A stretch of DNA of 64,000 nt from Aestuariibacter salexigens DSM 15300 (GCF_000429145.1 NZ_AUBH01000003.1:248001-312000); one strand, 5' to 3'. Counted from the stretch's first letter, positions 1-10,189 are shown. A program made the numbers and translations. The notes: generated by a model from the sequence alone, not told the origin.

Positions 1-433
1 TCGTAAAGAAAGGATTTCCCGTGCCCGCAGCAAAAATTACCACGCGCCCCGACTTTAATAAACTGATCGCTTCGGCCCAGTTGTAGGCATCACATACACC
101 ATTAAGCGGAATAGCGGACATCAGGCGAGCATTAACAAATGCTCGGTGTAGGGCGTCACGCATGGCTAAACCATTCATCACGGTTGCCAACATCCCCATA
201 TGGTCGCCTACCACTCGGTTCATTCCGGCTTCAGCAAGCCCTTGGCCACGAAACAGATTACCGCCACCGATAACCAGACCGACCTGCACGCCCAGTTCAA
301 CGAGTTCTTTAATTTCCTGAGCCATACGGTCAAGCACTTTCGGGTCGATGCCAAACCCTTCATCGCCCATCAGGGCTTCGCCACTAAGCTTAAGAAGAAT
401 TCGTCGATATGCAGATTTAGGCGTGATACTCAT
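1..433 (-). CDS. pyrH: UMP kinase PyrH (C-terminal part beyond left edge)
   Basis: UMP kinase phosphorylates UMP to UDP in the cytoplasm, in pyrimidine nucleotide synthesis. The reading frame runs from an ATG at 433 leftwards off the window, giving the first 144 residues of an expected ~240-245. Visible family features are the N-terminal strand [11 protein letters not shown], the glycine-rich loop [10 protein letters not shown] and the region [19 protein letters not shown]. The end of the visible part, [13 protein letters not shown], is the conserved UMP-binding stretch. An AGGAAAG ribosome binding site lies about 7 bases upstream of the ATG. The gene follows tsf on the same strand, the usual rpsB-tsf-pyrH order. 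Because it runs off the edge, an ORF finder that requires both ends misses it. Confidence 0.96.
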   Translation of the reverse strand, partial: MSITPKSAYRRILLKLSGEALMGDEGFGIDPKVLDRMAQEIKELVELGVQVGLVIGGGNLFRGQGLAEAGMNRVVGDHMGMLATVMNGLAMRDALHRAFVNARLMSAIPLNGVCDAYNWAEAISLLKSGRVVIFAAGTGNPFFT

Positions 434-737
434 TGAATGGGCTTTCCTTCATGAACCATAAACAACATACATGACAGGGACAAAACACGAAAACCAGACT
501 AAGCCCGGATGGGTGTTGCTAGCGCATTAACCGCGATAGCACTCCCGTCATGCTTCACGTCTGTTGCCCTGATGCAGTAACGTTTCAAGCGTCATATGTT
601 CGAGCTGTTAAACGTCTCATCACTCGATACGTTTCAGCCTTTACGCTGGAAAGGTTACTCCACCCACAACAAGGCACCTCAATTGAGGTGCCCGTAGTGT
701 AGCTGACATTGCTAGGTGGCAAAAGCCACGCGTGCAA
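434..737. other. tsf-pyrH intergenic region
   Basis: This is a non-coding stretch of about 300 bases between tsf and pyrH, both on the minus strand. It holds a perfect 20-base palindrome at 673-692 (see terminator entry) and a smaller GTGGC/GCCAC hairpin at 716-729 just after the tsf stop. The pyrH promoter should lie between about 450 and 650, but I see no clear -35/-10 pair. No ORF here looks real. Confidence 0.6.
673..692 (-). terminator. Putative terminator after tsf
   Basis: A perfect inverted repeat, GGCACCTCAATTGAGGTGCC, lies about 45 bases downstream of the tsf stop codon. On the minus strand it is followed by TTGTTGTGGG, a weak T-run, so termination may be partial and allow read-through into pyrH. 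Confidence 0.5.
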
Positions 738-1610
738 TTATTTCTTGTTGGCAGCCATCTGAGCGGCAACTTCAGCAGCGAAGTCTTCACTCTTCTTCTC
801 GATGCCTTCACCCACTTCGAAACGAACGAAGTTGATCACGTCAGCACCCTTGCTCTTCAGCAATGCACCTACGCTAACCGAAGGATCTTTAACGAAAGGC
901 TGACCAGTTAGGCTGATTTCGCCAGTGAATTTCTTCATGCGGCCAGATACCATTTTCTCTGCGATATCGGCAGGCTTGCCAGATTGCATAGCGATTTCAA
1001 CCTGGATAGCTTTTTCTTTCTCAACCACTTCGGCCGGCACGTCTTCAGGCTTAACGTACTGAGGCATTGAGGCTGCTACGTGCATTGCTACGTCTTTGGC
1101 TAAGTCTTCATCACCGCCGTCAAGAATCGCGATTACGCCGATGCGACCACCGTGTACGTAAGCACCCAGATTGCCGCCTTCAACACTGATTACGCGACGA
1201 GGTGAAATGTTTTCGCCAATTTTCGCGACCAGGTTGTCACGTTTAACGCTGATAGATTCGCCATCAACTTCTAACGCGTTCAGGCTGTCCATATCACTGA
1301 TGTTGTTCTCAGCAGCCAGGTCGATAAGCATGTTACCGAAAGCCAGGAAGTTTTCATCACGGGCTACGAAATCGGTTTCGCAGTTCAATTCTAACATGCT
1401 GGCTTTGTCGCCAGACACTTTGGTCAGAATCACACCTTCAGCAGCGATTCGGCCGGCTTTTTTAGCGGCTTTCGCCTGACCAGACTTACGCATGTTTTCG
1501 ATTGCCAGCTCGATATCACCGTCGGTTTCAACCAGAGCTTTTTTACAATCCATCATACCCGCGCCAGTGCGCTCGCGGAGTTCTTTTACCAGTGCTGCAG
1601 TCACTGCCAT
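738..1610 (-). CDS. tsf: Translation elongation factor Ts
   Basis: EF-Ts is the guanine nucleotide exchange factor that recycles EF-Tu from its GDP to its GTP form. The protein is 290 residues from the ATG at 1610. The N-terminal UBA-like domain with [20 protein letters not shown] is diagnostic, as is the core stretch [19 protein letters not shown] ribosome binding site precedes this ATG at good spacing. An in-frame ATG five codons upstream has no such site and would give an abnormal N-terminus, so I reject it. The gene lies downstream of rpsB and upstream of pyrH on the same strand, the conserved bacterial order. Confidence 0.98.
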   Translation of the reverse strand: MAVTAALVKELRERTGAGMMDCKKALVETDGDIELAIENMRKSGQAKAAKKAGRIAAEGVILTKVSGDKASMLELNCETDFVARDENFLAFGNMLIDLAAENNISDMDSLNALEVDGESISVKRDNLVAKIGENISPRRVISVEGGNLGAYVHGGRIGVIAILDGGDEDLAKDVAMHVAASMPQYVKPEDVPAEVVEKEKAIQVEIAMQSGKPADIAEKMVSGRMKKFTGEISLTGQPFVKDPSVSVGALLKSKGADVINFVRFEVGEGIEKKSEDFAAEVAAQMAANKK

Positions 1611-1653
1611 TTTGATAATCCTCAATAAACGTTAATCGATTCGGTAAAGTAAA

Positions 1654-1671
1654 GGGGCTGTAAACAGCCCC
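1654..1671 (-). terminator. rpsB-tsf intercistronic hairpin (attenuator)
   Basis: A 7-base-pair GC-rich stem with a 4-base loop (GGGGCTG / CAGCCCC) lies between the rpsB stop and the tsf start. On the minus strand it is followed by TTTACTTTACC. A partial terminator at this place is known in enterobacteria and sets a higher output of S2 than EF-Ts, or the reverse after processing. That role is inferred here. Confidence 0.6.
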
Positions 1672-1721
1672 CTGAACGATATTTTCTTCGCAACCTCAGA
1701 AAGGTTGTTGCGCTGCGATGA

Positions 1722-2453
1722 TTACTCAGCAGCTTCTACGAAATCGTCCTGCTCAGCTTGTACTTCCAGGTTCTGTTCACGACCCTGACTGATAGCACTT
1801 GCTGCGGCGCTCAGGTAAAGCTGAATAGCGCGGATCGCGTCGTCATTGCCAGGAATAATGAAGTCAACGCCGTCTGGATCAGAGTTGGTATCAACAACAG
1901 CAACCACAGGAATACCCAGGTTACGTGCCTCTTTAACAGCAATGTGCTCATGATCTGCATCGATAACGAATAAGCAGTCAGGCAGACCGCCCATGTCTTT
2001 GATACCGCCCAGGCTGCTCTCAAGCTTGTCCATTTCACGCTGAAGCATCAGCGCTTCTTTTTTAGTCAGCTTCTCGAACGTGCCGTCCTGACTCTGCTGC
2101 TCAAGCTCTTTCAGACGCTTGATTGACTGACGAACTGTTTTCCAGTTAGTCAGCATGCCGCCCAACCAGCGCTTGTTTACATAAAACTGGTCGCACTGAT
2201 TTGCTGCTTCTTTAACGGCTTCACTGGCTGCACGCTTGGTGCCGACGAACAGGATTTTACCTTTCTTAGACGCTACGCCTGACAGGTAAGACAGCGCGTC
2301 GTTGAATAAAGGAACCGTCTTTTCCAGATTGATGATATGTACTCTGTTACGAGCGCCGAAAATGAAAGGCTTCATCTTCGGGTTCCAGTAGCGAGTTTGG
2401 TGACCGAAGTGCACGCCGGCTTGCAGCATGTCACGCATTGAAACATTTGCCAT
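1722..2453 (-). CDS. rpsB: 30S ribosomal protein S2
   Basis: S2 is a late-assembling protein of the small ribosomal subunit. The protein is 243 residues from the ATG at 2453, close to the usual 240. It shows the family signatures [16 protein letters not shown] at the N-terminus, [12 protein letters not shown], the [13 protein letters not shown] block and the C-terminal [17 protein letters not shown] block. A GAGG site precedes the ATG. A longer frame starting at 2519 would read through the structured leader and is not credible. The gene is divergent from map. Confidence 0.98.
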   Translation of the reverse strand: MANVSMRDMLQAGVHFGHQTRYWNPKMKPFIFGARNRVHIINLEKTVPLFNDALSYLSGVASKKGKILFVGTKRAASEAVKEAANQCDQFYVNKRWLGGMLTNWKTVRQSIKRLKELEQQSQDGTFEKLTKKEALMLQREMDKLESSLGGIKDMGGLPDCLFVIDADHEHIAVKEARNLGIPVVAVVDTNSDPDGVDFIIPGNDDAIRAIQLYLSAAASAISQGREQNLEVQAEQDDFVEAAE

Positions 2454-2545
2454 TATATTGTCCTCAATTGGGGTTAGGCCTCCATACATCCCCTTGTTCG
2501 ATCCCGCCAATCTTGGCAAGACACCCCGAACGCGGTGTCGATGTA
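2454..2545 (-). promoter_or_regulatory. rpsB mRNA leader, two hairpins, likely S2 autoregulation
   Basis: The 5' leader of rpsB can form two hairpins on the minus strand. One is GACACC/GGGTGTC (plus coordinates 2520-2539) and the other GCCAA/TTGGC (2506-2517). They are followed by a spacer and the ribosome binding site. In gammaproteobacteria the rpsB leader is a known target of S2, which represses its own operon. The hairpins are seen in the sequence; S2 binding is inferred from that precedent. Confidence 0.55.
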
Positions 2546-2765
2546 TGTGTGTTGTTTAAATATAAATACGGTGCATTTCAGCTAGGAATCTACATGAAAT
2601 TTACAGACCCCGGCAAAAAGCGCGCGCTTTATATCATGTCGGACAACTTTATTCAAGAAAACGCGTTACGTGTGGCGTTGTCGATTTATATACATATTTG
2701 TCATGACACGTTACCATAACGGCCGTTTTTTACGTTTATATCTGTCATTGCATTGGAATTGAGTT
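2546..2765. promoter_or_regulatory. Divergent rpsB/map promoter region
   Basis: This is non-coding DNA between the divergent rpsB leader and map. An AT-rich stretch near 2555-2575 (minus strand TTTATATTTAAA) is a plausible -10 area for the strongly expressed rpsB. I cannot assign exact promoter boxes. The distal part (2700-2760) should carry the map promoter. Confidence 0.4.
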
Positions 2766-3560
2766 TTGGCTGCGATTATCAAGACACCTGAAGAAATCGA
2801 AAAAATGCGCGTCGCCGGACGGCTCGCTGCAGAAGTCCTGACGCTTATTGGTGAGCATGTGAAAAAAGGCGTGACCACTGATGAGTTAAATACTATCTGT
2901 CACGACCATATCGTAAATGTACAGGGCGGTATTCCCGCTCCGCTGCATTATGGCCACCCCCCTTTCCCAAAATCGATTTGCACCTCGGTCAATCACGTCA
3001 TTTGCCACGGGATCCCATCAGATAAAAAACTCAAAGACGGTGATATTGTCAATATCGACGTCACGGTAAAAAAAGAGGGGTATCACGGTGACACCTCCAA
3101 GATGTTTGTCGTTGGTAAACCCAGCATCATGGCTGAGCGGCTTATCAGGGTGACACAAGAGTCTTTGTACATGGCAATCGAAATGGTGCGTCCGGGCGTG
3201 CGACTGGGCGACATTGGCCACATCATTCAGCAGCATGCCGAAAAACATAATTACTCTATCGTCAGAGAATATTGTGGACATGGTATTGGTGCAAACTTTC
3301 ATGAAGAGCCTCAGGTAGTGCATTACGGACGCCCGGGTACTGGCGAGGCACTCGAACCTGGCATGTGTTTTACCATCGAGCCGATGGTTAATGCGGGTAA
3401 AAGGTATTCTAAACTACTGCCAGATCAATGGACCGTCGTGACCAAAGACCGCAGTCTGAGCGCGCAGTGGGAACATACACTGCTGGTGACAGATGACGGT
3501 GTTGAGATTCTGACGCATCGCGACGAAGAGACGATCCCACGAATCATTTCACACAGCTGA
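2766..3560 (+). CDS. map: Type I methionine aminopeptidase
   Basis: This metalloenzyme removes the initiator methionine from new proteins with a small second residue. The protein is 264 residues, as in E. coli Map. The five metal-ligand regions are visible: IVNIDVTV and GYHGDTS (two aspartates), GHGIGANFHE (histidine), FTIEPM (glutamate) and QWEHTLL (glutamate). The substrate-side histidine lies in PAPLHYGHPPFP. The start is TTG at 2766, with GGAATTGAG upstream; no in-frame ATG gives a complete N-terminal helix (TPEEIEKMRVAGRLAAEVL). The gene is divergent from rpsB and followed by glnD 57 bases later on the same strand. Confidence 0.97.
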   Translation: MAAIIKTPEEIEKMRVAGRLAAEVLTLIGEHVKKGVTTDELNTICHDHIVNVQGGIPAPLHYGHPPFPKSICTSVNHVICHGIPSDKKLKDGDIVNIDVTVKKEGYHGDTSKMFVVGKPSIMAERLIRVTQESLYMAIEMVRPGVRLGDIGHIIQQHAEKHNYSIVREYCGHGIGANFHEEPQVVHYGRPGTGEALEPGMCFTIEPMVNAGKRYSKLLPDQWTVVTKDRSLSAQWEHTLLVTDDGVEILTHRDEETIPRIISHS

Positions 3561-3617
3561 TGTTTACAAGCTGGTGTATAGCATCAGCAGGAATGGCGCA
3601 AAGAGAGAGGTAAGGCG

Positions 3618-6266
3618 TTGTCATTGCATAGTCTTCTTGGTCAGATCAAACGTATCAATAGCATCGATAACACTGCGGCCTTCAGAGAATGTGTCGACAA
3701 CAGCTATGCGTGGTTACGGGCCGATTTTGACGGCATGGAAGTCGATACACTGGTGACCGGTCGGGCCGCGTTTATCGACGCACTGGTGCGACATGCATGG
3801 AAACTCCTGCAACTGGACCAGGTCAAAGACCTCGCTTTGGTGGCTGTGGGCGGCTACGGTCGGGGGCAGCTACAACCCTATTCTGACATAGATTTGCTGA
3901 TACTAAGCCGCAGGCGCATCAATGACGATGTGACGGCCAAGATTAGCCAATTCATCACGTTGCTGTGGGACAGTCGTCTGGATGTTGGTCAGTCGGTTCG
4001 CACGATCAAAGAAACGATAAAGCTTGCCAAAGAAGATATCACTATTGCGACTAATCTGGTCGAAGCGAGATACCTGGCTGGCTGTCACGATACCCTTGCT
4101 GAACTTAACGAGCGGACCCATAGTCCGAGGTTCTGGAGCAGCAAAGATTTCTTTGTCGCTAAACTGGAAGAGCAACGTGCCCGTCATGCGAAATTTCATG
4201 ACACCTCCTATAACCTTGAGCCGAATGTAAAGGAAAATCCCGGATGTTTGCGGGATATTCAGTCGATTGGCTGGGTGGCAAAAAAGCATTTCAATGTGTT
4301 CGACGGGAAATTATTGGTCGGCCATGGGTACTTTACCGAAAGCGAATACAATGAGCTGATTGAGTGTCGCTCAGCGCTATGGCGTCTGAGGTTTGCCTTA
4401 CACATGACCGCAGGGCGAAGCGAAAATCGCCTGCTGTTTGATTATCAGACCGATGTCGCTGAAATGCTCGGGTACGGTAGTGAAGGCAAAGCATCGGTTG
4501 AACGCATGATGAAATCGTTTTTCCGTATTGTGCGACGCGTGCGCGAGCTAAATGACATGTTACTGCAACGTTTCCAAGCCGACATTTTGTCTTTAAAGGT
4601 CAAACAGTCTGTTCAGATCAATCAGGACTTCATGCTCAATGACGGTCTGATTAGCCCATCTCATGACAACGTTTTCGCCCAACCAGAGTCGATTTTACAG
4701 TTTTTATTACTGGTCACGGAAACACCGGATGCGCGAGGTCTGGACACGGACTGCCTGCGCCAGTTACGCAATGCGAGGCGTGAATTTCAGCATCAGTATT
4801 TTTGTGAGCGCATGGAATGCAGACAGTTGTTTATGCAGCTAATGAAACAGCCGGCATTTTTTGGTCTGGGCTGGGACATTATGCACAAACATGGCATCTT
4901 GCAGGCGTACCTGCCCGAGTGGGATCATATTGTTGGTATGATGCAATTTGACCTGTTCCACGCCTACACCGTTGATGAGCATACGCACCGTCTGGTCAAG
5001 CATGTCTACCATTACTTTTCTAAGGATAATACAGAGTTTCCTCGCAGTGGCAGGATAGTACGTAACTTAGACAAACCCGAGCTGCTCTTTTTGGCTGCCA
5101 TATTTCATGATATTGCCAAGGGTAGGAACGGCGACCACTCCAAACTTGGCGCCAAAGATGTCGCTAATTTTGCACAGCGTCACGATCTCAGTAAAGAAGA
5201 TGCCAGCCTGGTGCAATGGCTGGTAGAGCACCACCTGCTAATGTCCGTTGTTGCACAAAGACGAGACATTTACGACCCAGAGGTCATTGCAGACTTTGCG
5301 ACCAAAGTGCGTAGCCATAATCATCTAAATCATCTTTACGCACTTACGCTCGCCGATATCCGTGCAACCAATGATAATTTGTGGAATGAGTGGAAAGCTT
5401 CATTATTGCGTGAGCTTTACTTAATGACACAAAAAGCCTTGGACAATGGCTTACAGTGTGAATTTACGTTGCAGGAGCGTGTTGACCAACACAAAGCTGA
5501 AGCGCGCGCAGTGCTGTTAGAAAACGGTACCGATGAAGCGCGTCTGAACACGTTTTGGCAGCGCATGGACAATGATTACTTTGCGCGCTTTAAGCCACAA
5601 CAGCTGGTCTGGCATGCCAATGTGATCCTGGATGCCGATGTAAGAGATCAGGAATTATTGGTCGTAGATCTGAATCCCGGCATCTCAAAATCCGGCACCG
5701 AGCTCATTATTTACGGTCGTGACCGCCACGCATTGTTCGCTCAGGTAGCATCGGTGCTGGATAGTCGTAATTGCAGCATCCATGATGCACAAATTATGAG
5801 TACCACCGATGGCTTTGCATTCGATACGTTTGTGATCCTCGAACATGATGGCGAGCGGATCACATCACCCAGTCGATTGAAAAGCCTGAAGCAGGCTATC
5901 GTGTCACAGTTGGAGAAACCAGGTCGCTCCCATACCAATCAGCGCAAGATGTCGCGCCAGATGAAACAATTGGATGTGAAAACCAAAGTCCGTTTTTACG
6001 GTAGCCATCAAGATGTCACGCTGGTTGAGCTTGAAGCGCTCGATGCGCCGGGCATGCTTGCCAAAATTGGGCATCTTTTTGTGGATCTGAATATCTCGCT
6101 GAAGATGGCCAAGATTTCCACCATCGGTGAACGCGCTGAGGATCTTTTTATTATTACCAATGAACAGGATACGGCATTGGATCAGAACCAACTGGTCGAA
6201 TTGAGAAAACGCCTTATTCAGCTATTAGATCAGTCCGAACCCCAGGATGAAGCATGTCAGAACTAA
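3618..6266 (+). CDS. glnD: Bifunctional uridylyltransferase/uridylyl-removing enzyme GlnD
   Basis: GlnD is the primary nitrogen sensor. It adds UMP to PII proteins (GlnB/GlnK) when glutamine is low and removes it when glutamine is high. The protein is 882 residues, the usual length. Domains in order: nucleotidyltransferase with [19 protein letters not shown] (residues ~77-95); a helical linker; an HD hydrolase domain with [11 protein letters not shown] (~450) and [14 protein letters not shown] (~494); and two ACT domains that bind glutamine (~690-760 and ~800-875). The start is TTG, with AGAGAGG 7-8 bases upstream. The 3' end overlaps the dapD start by 13 bases, which suggests coupled translation. 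Confidence 0.97.
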   Translation: MSLHSLLGQIKRINSIDNTAAFRECVDNSYAWLRADFDGMEVDTLVTGRAAFIDALVRHAWKLLQLDQVKDLALVAVGGYGRGQLQPYSDIDLLILSRRRINDDVTAKISQFITLLWDSRLDVGQSVRTIKETIKLAKEDITIATNLVEARYLAGCHDTLAELNERTHSPRFWSSKDFFVAKLEEQRARHAKFHDTSYNLEPNVKENPGCLRDIQSIGWVAKKHFNVFDGKLLVGHGYFTESEYNELIECRSALWRLRFALHMTAGRSENRLLFDYQTDVAEMLGYGSEGKASVERMMKSFFRIVRRVRELNDMLLQRFQADILSLKVKQSVQINQDFMLNDGLISPSHDNVFAQPESILQFLLLVTETPDARGLDTDCLRQLRNARREFQHQYFCERMECRQLFMQLMKQPAFFGLGWDIMHKHGILQAYLPEWDHIVGMMQFDLFHAYTVDEHTHRLVKHVYHYFSKDNTEFPRSGRIVRNLDKPELLFLAAIFHDIAKGRNGDHSKLGAKDVANFAQRHDLSKEDASLVQWLVEHHLLMSVVAQRRDIYDPEVIADFATKVRSHNHLNHLYALTLADIRATNDNLWNEWKASLLRELYLMTQKALDNGLQCEFTLQERVDQHKAEARAVLLENGTDEARLNTFWQRMDNDYFARFKPQQLVWHANVILDADVRDQELLVVDLNPGISKSGTELIIYGRDRHALFAQVASVLDSRNCSIHDAQIMSTTDGFAFDTFVILEHDGERITSPSRLKSLKQAIVSQLEKPGRSHTNQRKMSRQMKQLDVKTKVRFYGSHQDVTLVELEALDAPGMLAKIGHLFVDLNISLKMAKISTIGERAEDLFIITNEQDTALDQNQLVELRKRLIQLLDQSEPQDEACQN

Positions 6267-7078
6267 AAAATATTATCGAAAATGCGTTTGAACAACGCGC
6301 AGATATCACTGCATCCAGCGTCGATCCAGTGATCAAATCAGCCGTGATAGATGCCATCGAGCTGCTAAATAGTGGCCAGGCGCGCGTCGCTGAAAAAATA
6401 GCCGGCGAATGGGTGGTACACCAGTGGCTTAAAAAAGCCGTGCTGTTGTACTTCAGAATCAATGACAATCAGGTCATTGATGGTGCCGAGAGCCGTTTTT
6501 TCGACAAAGTGCCGCTGAAATTTGACGATTATGATGCAGATAAATTCAGGGCCGAGGGCATGCGTGTGGTGCCACCGGCGGCGGTTCGCACCGGCAGCTT
6601 CATTGGCAAAAATGTGGTACTCATGCCTTCTTATGTCAATATCGGTGCATTTGTCGATGAAGGCTCCATGGTGGATACCTGGGCCACAGTGGGTAGCTGC
6701 GCACAAATAGGTAAGAATGTGCACTTATCTGGGGGCGTTGGCATTGGCGGCGTATTGGAGCCTCTGCAGGCAAACCCCACTATCATTGAAGATGATTGCT
6801 TTATCGGTGCCCGATCTGAGATTGTCGAGGGCGTTATCGTCGAGCAGGGCGCGGTGATTTCAATGGGTGTTTATATCGGTCAGAGTACGCGAATATACGA
6901 TCGTGAAACGGGTGAGACGCACTATGGTCGAGTGCCAGCGGGTGCTGTGGTCGTGCCGGGCAATTTGCCATCAAAAGACGGATCTTACAGCCTGTATGCG
7001 GCCATTATCGTCAAAAAAGTGGATGCGAAAACCCGGGCAAAAGTCGGCATCAATGCGCTACTACGCGGTGCTGAGTAA
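6254..7078 (+). CDS. dapD: 2,3,4,5-tetrahydropyridine-2,6-dicarboxylate N-succinyltransferase
   Basis: DapD transfers succinyl from succinyl-CoA to tetrahydrodipicolinate in the lysine/meso-diaminopimelate pathway. The protein is 274 residues, as in E. coli. An N-terminal helical domain (~1-100) is followed by hexapeptide repeats of the left-handed beta-helix (~105-235), for example [20 protein letters not shown] and [17 protein letters not shown]. The active trimer is cytoplasmic. The ATG lies inside the end of glnD, with AGGATGAAGC as ribosome binding site. A map-glnD-dapD order is common in gammaproteobacteria. Confidence 0.97.
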   Translation: MSELKNIIENAFEQRADITASSVDPVIKSAVIDAIELLNSGQARVAEKIAGEWVVHQWLKKAVLLYFRINDNQVIDGAESRFFDKVPLKFDDYDADKFRAEGMRVVPPAAVRTGSFIGKNVVLMPSYVNIGAFVDEGSMVDTWATVGSCAQIGKNVHLSGGVGIGGVLEPLQANPTIIEDDCFIGARSEIVEGVIVEQGAVISMGVYIGQSTRIYDRETGETHYGRVPAGAVVVPGNLPSKDGSYSLYAAIIVKKVDAKTRAKVGINALLRGAE

Positions 7079-7090
7079 TATCAGCACCGT
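7065..7090 (+). terminator. Putative terminator at dapD end
   Basis: A 9-base stem (CGGTGCTGA / TCAGCACCG) with a 6-base loop spans the dapD stop codon and is followed by TCGTCATATTTTC. The hairpin is strong but the T-run is interrupted. It sits between the convergent dapD and yqcA and could serve both strands. Confidence 0.5.
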
Positions 7091-7104
7091 CGTCATATTT
7101 TCGG

Positions 7105-7557
7105 TTATGCCTTGGTAAGTGCGGGGATCAATCCTTCCAGCCAGGGCACCACTTCTTCTTCAGGCTCCAACGTCTCACAGGCGTCTATCTCAAGCATGTC
7201 AGCCACCGCGCTACCCTGTAATTCCGTAAATAACTCAAAAAACTGGCGTCCGCCTCCACAATAGGTGTCACCGTAGCTACTGTCTCCTAACGCGGCGACA
7301 GCGAAAGGCTTGCCATTCATCAGAGGAAAGGTATCGCGCAGATCTGATACGAAAAGTTCCACATTAGGGGGTAAATCTCCCTGCCCTGTTGTAGAGCTTA
7401 TCGCCACAACCGCATTGGCGTTGGTAAAGTTATCAATATCCGGATCTGTAAAAACATCCACTTCCAATCCATGCTCTTCTAATTTTTGCTGTGCCTGCTC
7501 GGCAACATGCTGTGCGTTGCCATACACTGATCCGACAAAGATACTGATATCTGCCAT
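7105..7557 (-). CDS. yqcA: Flavodoxin-like protein YqcA/MioC family
   Basis: A short-chain flavodoxin that binds FMN. The 150-residue protein has the FMN phosphate loop VGSVYGNAQHVAE at the N-terminus and the later flavin loops ISSTTGQGDLPPN and ALGDSSYGDTYCGGGRQF. The paralogous MioC supports biotin synthase in E. coli; for YqcA the electron-transfer partner is not clear. The operon yqcC-truC-yqcA, seen here with abutting stop and start codons to truC, is the arrangement in E. coli, so I prefer YqcA over MioC. Confidence 0.88.
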   Translation of the reverse strand: MADISIFVGSVYGNAQHVAEQAQQKLEEHGLEVDVFTDPDIDNFTNANAVVAISSTTGQGDLPPNVELFVSDLRDTFPLMNGKPFAVAALGDSSYGDTYCGGGRQFFELFTELQGSAVADMLEIDACETLEPEEEVVPWLEGLIPALTKA

Positions 7558-8304
7558 TTAATTACTCCAAAGACGTCTGAGTGCTGAGCGTTCCATTCCC
7601 CATGCAGCAATAAGCTTTTGCATGCGGCTGTCCAACTCGGTTTGAATCAATAGTGGGGTCTTTTTACGCGGATGCAACAGTTGCAGTTTAGAACAGCATA
7701 GTGCTAGTCCCTGATATCCAAATTGAGCTCGTAAAAACGCATTGTGTTTACCGTCACCGTGAGTGGTATCACCCATGATAGGATGGCTGATGTGTGCCAT
7801 GTGGCGCCTTAACTGATGCTTCCTGCCCGTGTGCGGGCACAATTTTACCAATGAATATCGAGCGCTACTGTAGCGTCCTACGGCAAAGGGTAATTCAAAT
7901 GTTGTAAGGCACTGCATCTCGGTTATCGCGGGTTGCGCAGGTTTGTCCTGACGCGCGTGCTTGTCGGCGATTTTATCCAGCTTTTCTTTCAACGCATAGT
8001 CAATAGTAAGTTCAGGCTGCGTATGGCCACGCACTATCGCATGGTAGGTTTTATTCACCGTCCGCTCGCTAAACTGCTCGGTTAGCTGTCTGGCCACTTC
8101 ACTCGATAGCGCCATCAGCAACACACCACTGGTGGGCCGGTCGAGTCGATGCACCGTGTAAACATGTTGTCCAATCTGGTCTCTGACCATCTGCATAGCA
8201 AACTGAGTTTCACGTTTATCAATGAGGCTCCGGTGCACTAACAAACCCGAAGGCTTGTGCACGGCAACCATGTCTTCATCCTGATAGAGAATAGTGAGAC
8301 TCAT
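7558..8304 (-). CDS. truC: tRNA pseudouridine(65) synthase TruC
   Basis: TruC makes pseudouridine at position 65 in the T-arm of some tRNAs. The 248-residue protein is of the RluA family, with the catalytic aspartate motif VHRLDRPTSGVLL (residues ~50-62). Other family blocks are AVHKPSGLLVHRS near the N-terminus and LCPHTGRKHQLRRHM in the second half. It lies in the middle of yqcC-truC-yqcA, with 2 bases to yqcC and none to yqcA, so translation is probably coupled. Confidence 0.93.
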   Translation of the reverse strand: MSLTILYQDEDMVAVHKPSGLLVHRSLIDKRETQFAMQMVRDQIGQHVYTVHRLDRPTSGVLLMALSSEVARQLTEQFSERTVNKTYHAIVRGHTQPELTIDYALKEKLDKIADKHARQDKPAQPAITEMQCLTTFELPFAVGRYSSARYSLVKLCPHTGRKHQLRRHMAHISHPIMGDTTHGDGKHNAFLRAQFGYQGLALCCSKLQLLHPRKKTPLLIQTELDSRMQKLIAAWGMERSALRRLWSN

Positions 8305-8306
8305 GG

Positions 8307-8645
8307 CTACGTGTCTGCCTGGCTATTGATATAGTCATCAATGCAGGCGAGCACCGTAAAAATGTGCTTGTTACCCTGTCGTGACGACAGCGTTTCTTCG
8401 GCCATGGGTAGTATGGCACTGCGCTCTGGCAAGGGATGATTGTGTGCAATACAATGCTGTAACCGCGGCACGAATACGAACTGTAGCCACTGTTCGAAAG
8501 CAAGCGAATCACAGCAAAAAGGCAGAGGGCTGGACAAAGCCTGTGCGCTGGGCGTTTTTTCAGACCACAAACCAGCACACCTGAGCGCCGCAGTAAGGTC
8601 GGTTAATAGTGCTGACAATTGATGGTGGGCAGGTAGGTTGGACAC
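8307..8645 (-). CDS. yqcC: YqcC family protein (DUF446)
   Basis: A small cytoplasmic protein of a conserved gammaproteobacterial family with no firm function. It has 112 residues (E. coli YqcC 109) and ends with the family pattern LAFEQWLQFVFVPRLQHCIAH followed by a proline-rich turn and a C-terminal helix. The start is GTG, with AGGAGAG upstream. It is the first gene of the yqcC-truC-yqcA operon and divergent from the DUF3549 gene; the 142 bases between them carry the promoters. Confidence 0.88.
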   Translation of the reverse strand: MSNLPAHHQLSALLTDLTAALRCAGLWSEKTPSAQALSSPLPFCCDSLAFEQWLQFVFVPRLQHCIAHNHPLPERSAILPMAEETLSSRQGNKHIFTVLACIDDYINSQADT

Positions 8646-8787
8646 CCAGACACTCTCCTAAGCAGGTATGCAGGCAAATTTTACGATATACTTGCCGCCA
8701 TTCAAGCAAAGCAAATGGCGTGCATTCGCCGCGCAACTCTATGAGCCTCGGCACAGCAGTCAATTGTAACGAAATCAAATAGTAAAT

Positions 8788-9837
8788 ATGAGCGAAATCT
8801 CGACAATCAGTGAATTTCTCCTGCATGCCGGTACCGAATATCGGGTTTTTGATATGGGACGCACCATTAGCGAACTGGATGGCCAAACGTTTCTGGACAT
8901 CGAGCATGGCAGCCTGCCCGTCCCCCGGCCACGTCAGGGCCATCTTTGGTGCGGTATTGTATTTTTTAACCGCTCTCAATCAGCTCAGCATTACGTATGG
9001 TTTATTAAGCTGCCTATCGATGAACAAAGTCGGGTAGTCGGTGCATCAAGGCAGCACTTTTTGCAGATCATAATTGATGCATTAGGCGACACGTTTGAGC
9101 CGCAAAACGATACCCAGGCCAGATTGCCTGATAATCCTTATAGCTTCGTTCCATCTCAATCACTATTAGCAGACTTTAATAGCTTTAGTCGCGCGACGTT
9201 AAAGCTGCCTGAATCACAACATTTCGCTGCGGTACAACACTATTTACAATCACCCAGTGTGATTGACTGGCGAACACTCGCGCATCAGGGCATTGCTGAT
9301 CTGGCAGCTAAAATGCCTCAACAACAGTGGCAAAAGCGGTTTGTTGAAGCGTTACCTTCTCTTTCTCCGGCATTTTTGAACATATTGCTTGGCGCGATGG
9401 AGCACTACCCCGTCTCTTCAGACCTGACCAGCACCTTACTTAACCTGGCCCGTGAGCAATCCGATAGCAGCATACAAATGGCAATATTACGCGCGCTCAC
9501 TCAGTCTGAGGATAACCGCGAGGTCAACGCATTTATTACTAAACTTTTGGATGAGCCCGCACTGCGCGGGGCAGATTTATTGACCGTTATTGCGGGGCGG
9601 CACTGGCACAGATTTGGTGATAATGCTTTGCTGGCACATTTTCTTGAAACATGCGCAAGCGTGGACGATGGCCGATGGTTTGCACCTCTTTACCGCGATC
9701 TGGTTGCCATACCTGATATTCGCACTAACATGCTTGGGGCGATACGCAACCCTGAACGCTCCGATGCGATGTCAAAAGCGATAGGCTCGTTATTTAGCAA
9801 TAGTGGTGCCTCTTCTGTGACAAGAAGTAAAGCCTGA
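8788..9837 (+). CDS. DUF3549 family protein
   Basis: A conserved protein of unknown role found in Alteromonadales, Vibrionales and relatives. It has 349 residues and no signal peptide or membrane segment. The N-terminal part (~1-110) has the family block VFDMGRTISELDGQTFLDIE. The C-terminal half (~180-330) looks like short helical repeats of HEAT type (for example SDSSIQMAILRALTQSEDNR), which would fit a scaffold role. The stop codon overlaps the start of the next gene (TGATG), so both are probably translated together. Confidence 0.82.
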   Translation: MSEISTISEFLLHAGTEYRVFDMGRTISELDGQTFLDIEHGSLPVPRPRQGHLWCGIVFFNRSQSAQHYVWFIKLPIDEQSRVVGASRQHFLQIIIDALGDTFEPQNDTQARLPDNPYSFVPSQSLLADFNSFSRATLKLPESQHFAAVQHYLQSPSVIDWRTLAHQGIADLAAKMPQQQWQKRFVEALPSLSPAFLNILLGAMEHYPVSSDLTSTLLNLAREQSDSSIQMAILRALTQSEDNREVNAFITKLLDEPALRGADLLTVIAGRHWHRFGDNALLAHFLETCASVDDGRWFAPLYRDLVAIPDIRTNMLGAIRNPERSDAMSKAIGSLFSNSGASSVTRSKA

Positions 9838-10139
9838 TGCTGTTTGAGATATTACTGCTAGCCTGCATCTGCGCTATTGCCTTACAGTTTTGGAAGCTTC
9901 GCGCGCTGGCTGAAACGGCCCATGCATATCTTAAACAATATTGTGATACGCACCAGCTACAACTTATCTCTATTGCCAGGATAAAAACCCGTTTAACGAC
10001 GTGGCGAGGCAAAATAACCTGGAAGGCAGAGTATGCATTTGAATTCTCAGGCAATGGAGAAGACCGCTACACCGGCCACATCACTTTGTTGGACAACACG
10101 GTAACGGGCATCGACATCCCACCGCACAGAATTAACTAG
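9837..10139 (+). CDS. DUF3301 family membrane-anchored protein
   Basis: A small protein of 100 residues. One N-terminal hydrophobic segment (~1-18) is followed by a helical stretch and a beta-rich C-terminal domain with RGKITWKAEYAFEFSGNGED and a terminal IDIPPHRIN, all typical of DUF3301. It probably sits in the inner membrane with the domain in the cytoplasm. The function is unknown. It is paired with the DUF3549 gene by stop/start overlap, as in related genomes, so the two may act together. Confidence 0.82.
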   Translation: MLFEILLLACICAIALQFWKLRALAETAHAYLKQYCDTHQLQLISIARIKTRLTTWRGKITWKAEYAFEFSGNGEDRYTGHITLLDNTVTGIDIPPHRIN

Positions 10140-10165
10140 TGTCCAGTTGACTGCTCTTGAGACGG

Positions 10166-10189
10166 AAAAAGGCAGCGCTATGCGCTGCC
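10166..10189 (-). terminator. Intrinsic terminator of csrB
   Basis: Read on the minus strand, GGCAGCGC-ATA-GCGCTGCC is an 8-base-pair GC-rich stem with a 3-base loop, followed at once by five Ts. It ends the CsrB RNA. On the plus strand the same stem is followed by TCTTTAT and may also stop the DUF3549-DUF3301 transcript. Confidence 0.9.
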
